Program-made: the position numbers and the translations under genes
Shown: piece by piece, positions 59,886 to 64,000 of the stretch
Numbering within the stretch: position 1 is the stretch's first letter
Layout of the letters: each line of letters starts with the position of its first letter
Notes under the pieces: model-generated
Seen by the model: only the letters and a program-made list of their open reading frames with translations
Told to the model about the DNA's origin: nothing
Databases searched by the model: none
Source: Datisca glomerata
Taxonomy: Eukaryota > Streptophyta > Magnoliopsida > Cucurbitales > Datiscaceae
NCBI GenBank assembly: GCA_003255025.1
Contig: QANY01002362.1
Coordinates: 310,001 to 374,000 of the forward strand
Direction of reading: 5' to 3'
Length of the DNA stretch: 64,000 bases

Positions 59886-60121
59886 TGTGGAAAGACTAAG
59901 ATTGAGGGTGAAGAAGAAATCTTGAGAAGAAATCAAAAGAAAAAGAGACAGAGTAGAAGAGAAGAAAATCATTCATTGACCTAAAACAGAAACACGTATA
60001 GAGCGATAAAAGGAAGGAGATGAAGGAAAGAGGCTAACAACTGAAAAGACAACACTACCCCTAACTAAACAATAACAACAAAAGTAATATCAAACTACAA
60101 AATTAACGTTCTTCTCTAACA
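59886..60121 (-). repeat. Copia-4 5' LTR
   Basis: A 236-bp LTR. On the minus strand it starts TGTTAGAGAAGAACG and ends TTTCCACA. It is much shorter than the LTRs of copia-2 and copia-3, so it belongs to a different lineage. The 3' partner is missing. Confidence 0.85.
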
Positions 60122-60790
60122 GATGCATCGTAGAATCACTAAAAATATAATAAAGTCTTCACTTTTTTATTAATGAGCATCCTTCTGCAAATATGTTTTA
60201 TTATTGTTGGTCATGAAAATTTGAAAATAAAAAATTTTACTGCCGTTTTTTTTCTTCAAGAATATTGTTCATGAATCTTAATAAACCGCTTATAAAAAAT
60301 GTGATGTGTATTTGATATTGATCATGAATATAAATTAAAAAATAATTATATTATTAGTAATTCATAATTAATTGTTGTTTTGAATATCACAATATTACAT
60401 ATATATATATATATATATAATTAGAGCATAAATAAGGAGAAGATGGAGGCTAAGAGGAAGAGAAATAAAAGGGAATTGCATGTCCATTTGCTTGGAGTGG
60501 CCTTTATGCAAGACTGGTCAATTCAAAGTTAAGACTTTCAATGCATGAGGTTATTCATAAGTGTGGATCCTCAACTGCTTCATCCTCTTGATGATTTCCT
60601 AATTTTATCTGAACTTTCTTCTTGATGGATTTATGTTGGGTTTTTTTGTTTGCTGTCATAATTACTAACTACGTCTGACAGCGTTGGAATCTTTATTTTT
60701 CTGTTTGATTTCGTGGCTTCTTTCTGTCTGATCTTGATTGATTTTTTCTTGAAGGATTACTTCTGGGTTTTTACTTCAGATTAAGCTTGT
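60122..60790. other. Spacer with (TA)n microsatellite
   Basis: AT-rich DNA with a TA run at about 60399-60420. The part from about 60600 to 60790 is T-rich and probably belongs to the intron before the LOG-like exon. No coding sequence was recognised. Confidence 0.5.
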
Positions 60791-60794
60791 GCAG

Positions 60795-61154
60795 GTGAAA
60801 GGAAGATAGATTTGGTACACGGTGGAGGAAGCTAGTGTTGGTTTGATGGGTTTGATATCCCAGAGAGTGTATGACGGCGGTTGCTATGTTCTCAGGTATG
60901 ACTAAGATAAATGCTTCAGCATTTGCTGTTCTTGTTGAAAATTGTAGGATGTTAGATTTCTTTTGAAATGTTTATGTTTTCACTTCTTCTGAAAACTGTC
61001 TTCCAATCACCAACCAGACGGCGGTTTTCGTTTTATTTTATCAATGACTTAATGACAATGAACAGAAATTAATTACTCTTGATTTCTCTGCACATGCAGG
61101 GTCATTCCGAAAGCTCTCATGCCTCTTGAGTTCTTTTATCCTAGACTCATTTAG
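60795..61154 (+). pseudogene. LOG-like (cytokinin riboside 5'-monophosphate phosphoribohydrolase) fragment
   Basis: A first exon piece (60795-60895, after a GTGCAG acceptor) reads ERKIDLVHGGGS and, after a small frame change, SVGLMGLISQRVYDGGCYVLR. A GT donor at 60896 and an AG acceptor at 61098-61099 enclose an intron of about 200 bp. The second piece (61100 onward) reads VIPKALMPLE and then diverges to a TAG at 61152. LOG enzymes release active cytokinin bases from nucleotides, and this block corresponds to the middle of the protein around the GGGSxGLMG motif. The conserved PGGxGTxxE catalytic motif is absent because the copy is truncated. Intron positions agree with the family as remembered. 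Confidence 0.8.
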
Positions 61155-61450
61155 ATTGAGTACGCCTGCAATTCGGTATTTCTCTAACATGCTAACACTA
61201 TGATAATAATGATAGATATCTGGTGAAACTGTTGGAGAAACAAGAACGAGTATTTAAGTGAAAGATAGATATTTCGTTGGAAGACTTGAAAAAAAATTGA
61301 TGAGAAAAAATGGATATTTGATTGGAGGACTTGAAAAAAATTTCAATGATAAGAAATGAATATTTAGGTGAAAAATAGATATTTCGTTGGAAGACTTGAA
61401 AGAAAATTCATTCAGAAAAATGGTATTTAAGGAAAAATGTGTATTTCGTT

Positions 61451-61785
61451 AGAGTTTACATGACGAGTACACGATGATCATAAACCCCTCTTGTAGACTA
61501 CAAGATGGTTACAAGATATCCTTGTAATCATCTTGTAATTTACATGACGGGTACACGATGATCGTGTACCCCCCTTGCAGAGTACAAAATGTTTACAGGG
61601 ACATCTTGAAATCATCTTGTAATCCACACGACGGGCACACGATGATCGTGTACCCTTCCTGTAGACTATATGATGCTTAGAGAGACATTTTATAATCATC
61701 TTGTAGTCTACACGACGGGTACACGATTGTCATGTAGACTACACGATGATCTTGTAGCCTACACGATGATCTTGTAGACTACACC
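61451..61785. repeat. Hairpin array, second element, left
   Basis: Repeats of GACGGGTACACGATGATCG, TGTAGACTACAAGATG and TACACGATGATCTTGTAGAC. The best example of the 20-bp unit is at 61731-61785. Confidence 0.88.
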
Positions 61786-62620
61786 TAGAGATAGTGGGCC
61801 GGTTCGGCCCGCAAAATCAAGCAAACCGGTATGTTAAAATCTGGGCCTGCCACCGGCCCGTGACAGCCACATCTTTATCTCAAAAAATAAATAATTGTGT
61901 GTGTATTGAACTTTCACTTACTAAACACACTCCTTGCCAATATACCTAGACAATCTTTGTCAATATGTTATATATAATATATTTTTATTGCCTTTCAACA
62001 CATTTTATCAAATTCTTTAAATAATATATATTTGAAATAAATGTATTTAATTATAGTTTTTGTTTAAATGAGTATTTTATTCAATAAAAAATACACTAAA
62101 GGTCCAAGAAAATTTTAAAAAATATTGGCTTAATATTTTTAATACTTTTTAGTTTGTTAATGGACATGAATTATAGACTAATTATTAATTATTTATTATA
62201 TTTTTAGATTTTATATGAATATGAGTATCACGTGCAATTTATTTTGAGATAATTTACATGTACTTTTTTAGAATGTTACAAGTGATTGATAGATAGGCAT
62301 GTGACAACGTAATTGGGATGCACTTAATTTATAGTGATTCAATAAATAAAATAATAATTTTATGATACTTAGAGTCTCTATTTTTATTATTAATATTTAT
62401 AATTATTTTACTTATTATAACAATTGTTTCTATTGAGATTATTAAGTAATAAAATAAAAGAATTAAAAGAAAGTAATATAACTTTCATTTAGCTTAGTGT
62501 TATTCCCTTACATTTCATTTCTTCCCACCAATGTTCAACTCTCTCAATCAACATTTTTGAGAATTTTAACACAATAAAGGAAAAGAAAATAGATCGGTCC
62601 GGTTATTCAATCCGACCTGA

Positions 62621-62870
62621 TGATCTTGTAGACTACATGATGGATACACAATTATCTTATAGACTACACGATGATCTTGTAGACTATACGATGACCTTGT
62701 AGACTACACGATAATTTTGTAAACTACATGGTCATCTTGTAGACTACACGATCATCGTGTACCTTTCTTGTAGGCTACAAGATGCTTACAGAGATATATT
62801 GTAACCACCTTGTAGTCTACATGATGAGTCCATTATCATCGTGTACCTCTATTGTAGACTACTTGATTAG
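62621..62870. repeat. Hairpin array, second element, right
   Basis: At least five tandem units of the form ATCTTGTAGACTACACGATG, followed by inverted versions such as CATGATGAGTCCATTATCAT and CATCGTGTAC-type ends. Confidence 0.87.
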
Positions 62871-62873
62871 GGG

Positions 62874-63060
62874 TGCTAAAAAATGTACCGAACCGATGAA
62901 ATTGAACCAAACCGAACCGAGGTAGTTGGTCAATTCTTCAAGAGGCATCGGTTCGGTTTGATTCGGTTCACTATGAGAAAAAAACTGATGTTTCATTTTG
63001 TTCGCCTATTTTTTTAACCGTTCGAACCGAACCGAACTATATAAAAGAATATATAAATAT
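62874..63060. repeat. ACCGAACCG-rich short element
   Basis: Begins TTAGGGGTGCTAAAAAATG and contains several ACCGAACCG/CGGTTCGGTT motifs in inverted arrangement up to about 63040. The TAGGGGTGT-like start resembles hAT-type nonautonomous elements. The ends were not defined firmly. Confidence 0.45.
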
Positions 63061-63068
63061 AAATTAAA

Positions 63069-64000
63069 GGGAAAATTATCAATTTGGTCATCGAAGTTTG
63101 CACATGTTTTCAATTTAGTCATCGTAATTTAAAAATTCTCAATTTGGTCATCCTAGTTTACTTAACGTTTCAATATGGTCCTTCTGTCACCCTCCATTAA
63201 CGAACACGCTGACATGACACGTTAAGTGATGACTTGATACGTTAAGTGATGACTTGATACATTAAGTGATGACGTGATATTAAAATATTATTTTATATTT
63301 TTCAAACTCATGTATTATATATTTTTATTTTATCTAAAATATTTTAAAAAAAATCTCATCTCATCTCCCCCTCATCTCTCATGAACGAAAAATCCATCTC
63401 TCCCTCATCTCTATAGAACGAAAACCATATTTCCCTCATCTCTCTTGAGCGCTTTGGTTCTGCAATCTCGAACAAAAATCTCATCTCTCTCCAACGAAAC
63501 CAACGGTTTGGCTCAGCAATCTCGAACGAGTCAGATTGAAGGCCATGGGAAACATGGATAGTGAGTCAGATTGAGGGATTTGGTTAACAATGTGAAATAG
63601 AATCCTTTTACAGGTTGGAGAGAGATAAGGAGATAGAAGAGATCAAATCAATGTGGAGATAAATTTTAAAAAGAAAAGAAATTTGTTTTCTGCTTCAATT
63701 TTTACAGAAATTATTTTTCAGATTTCAGAAAATAGATTTTACTTCTTTTAATCGATTTTAAGGCTGAACCGGTTCTTTTACTCAATTTGAATGAAACCAA
63801 TGATTTCAGAAAATCAGTTTTACACCCTTTGATTTTGCTGATTTTGAGCCGAGGACCTGAGGAGAACAGCCTTTTATTTTGTCATTTCCACTCCACTAGC
63901 TTCAGGTGCTTCAAAGGGAGCCGACGAACGAACAAAAATGAAGAAAAACAAGGAGAATGATGAACAAAATGAAGATTGAGAAGAATCGAAGCCTTCAACG
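63069..64000. other. Repeat-like region running off the window
   Basis: Starts GGGAAAATTATCAATTTGG, the form often seen at the ends of Mutator-like elements, followed by three repeats of a roughly 30-bp AATTTGGTCATC unit. A 20-bp triplicate (GTTAAGTGATGACTTGATAC) lies at about 63215-63275. About 30-bp CATCTCTCCCTCATCTCT repeats lie at about 63358-63450. No coding frame was recognised before the window ends. Confidence 0.5.

Larger units (their letters stand above)
53357..60121 (-). mobile_element. Copia-4: Ty1/copia element on the minus strand, 3' end missing, carrying a CACTA insert
   Basis: From right to left: a short 5' LTR (60121-59886), a primer-binding site (59885-59875), gag, protease, integrase, reverse transcriptase (interrupted at 53770-55997 by a CACTA element), and RNase H cut at 53357 by copia-3. 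It carries YVDD and most pol motifs but many stops. Confidence 0.88.
61235..62870 (+). mobile_element. Second, truncated copy of the hairpin-array element
   Basis: In order: partial left arm (61235-61450), array (61451-61785), a short GC-rich piece (61786-61867, with GGGCCGGTTCGGCCCG), core (61868-62620) and array (62621-62870). The order and orientation match the 18.9-30.9 kb copy. The right arm is missing and is replaced by an ACCGAACCG-rich sequence. Confidence 0.8.

Noticed and set aside
1..64000. tRNA or rRNA genes
   Set aside because: No sequence with convincing tRNA boxes or rRNA cores was noticed by eye; a covariance-model scan was not possible here.

Overview
This window is nuclear DNA from a flowering plant, most likely a eudicot. 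It is AT-rich and made mostly of transposable elements in several states of decay. The gene content that points to a plant is an intron-containing mitochondrial carrier gene, an NRG1-like (RPW8-type) helper NLR pseudogene, a LOG-like cytokinin-activation gene fragment, a KIN17-like fragment, four Ty1/copia elements, a CACTA element, a Harbinger-type MITE and an endogenous caulimovirid. The species cannot be named from the sequence alone. Nothing bacterial was seen (no operons, no CRISPR).

Layout. 1-3.2 kb: AT-rich spacer. 3.2-13.4 kb: a minus-strand NRG1-like NLR pseudogene, split inside its LRR region by a complete but decayed copia element (copia-1, 3578-10415). 13.4-17.9 kb: spacer, a local duplication, and a minus-strand plant-mobile-domain (PMD) pseudogene. 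17.9-18.8 kb: a minisatellite of TTGGTGAACC-type units arranged as hairpins. 18.9-30.9 kb: an unusual element with long inverted arms and arrays of a roughly 20-bp, hairpin-prone motif. Copia-2 (long LTRs, 19535 to about 28878) sits in its left array. 30.0-33.0 kb: a tandem duplication of about 1.5 kb of that element's right side and its flank. 33.8-34.4 kb: a Harbinger-like MITE.

35.6-38.6 kb: the one gene that looks nearly whole, a seven-exon minus-strand mitochondrial carrier of the coenzyme A carrier type. The reading frame is continuous over 344 codons, but one splice acceptor reads AA instead of AG. 39.8-42.3 kb: a TIR-bounded element carrying the C-terminal part of a KIN17-like gene, with GA-rich tandem repeats.

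42.3-60.1 kb: a nest on the minus strand. Copia-4 (5' LTR 59886-60121) carries a CACTA element (53773-55994) in its reverse transcriptase region. It is cut in RNase H by the 5' LTR of copia-3 (51088-53356). The gag gene of copia-3 is in turn cut by an endogenous pararetrovirus fragment (44975-49118) that has inverted arms of nearly 900 bp. The 3' ends of copia-3 and copia-4 are missing, which suggests a deletion near 42.3 kb. 60.8-61.15 kb: a two-exon LOG-like fragment. 61.2-62.9 kb: a second, truncated copy of the hairpin-array element. 62.9-64.0 kb: repeat-like termini.

The only plausible working protein-coding gene is the carrier, and even it carries a splice-site defect. The most unusual material is the hairpin-array element family and the inverted-repeat viral insertion. 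Both could fold into long double-stranded RNA if transcribed.
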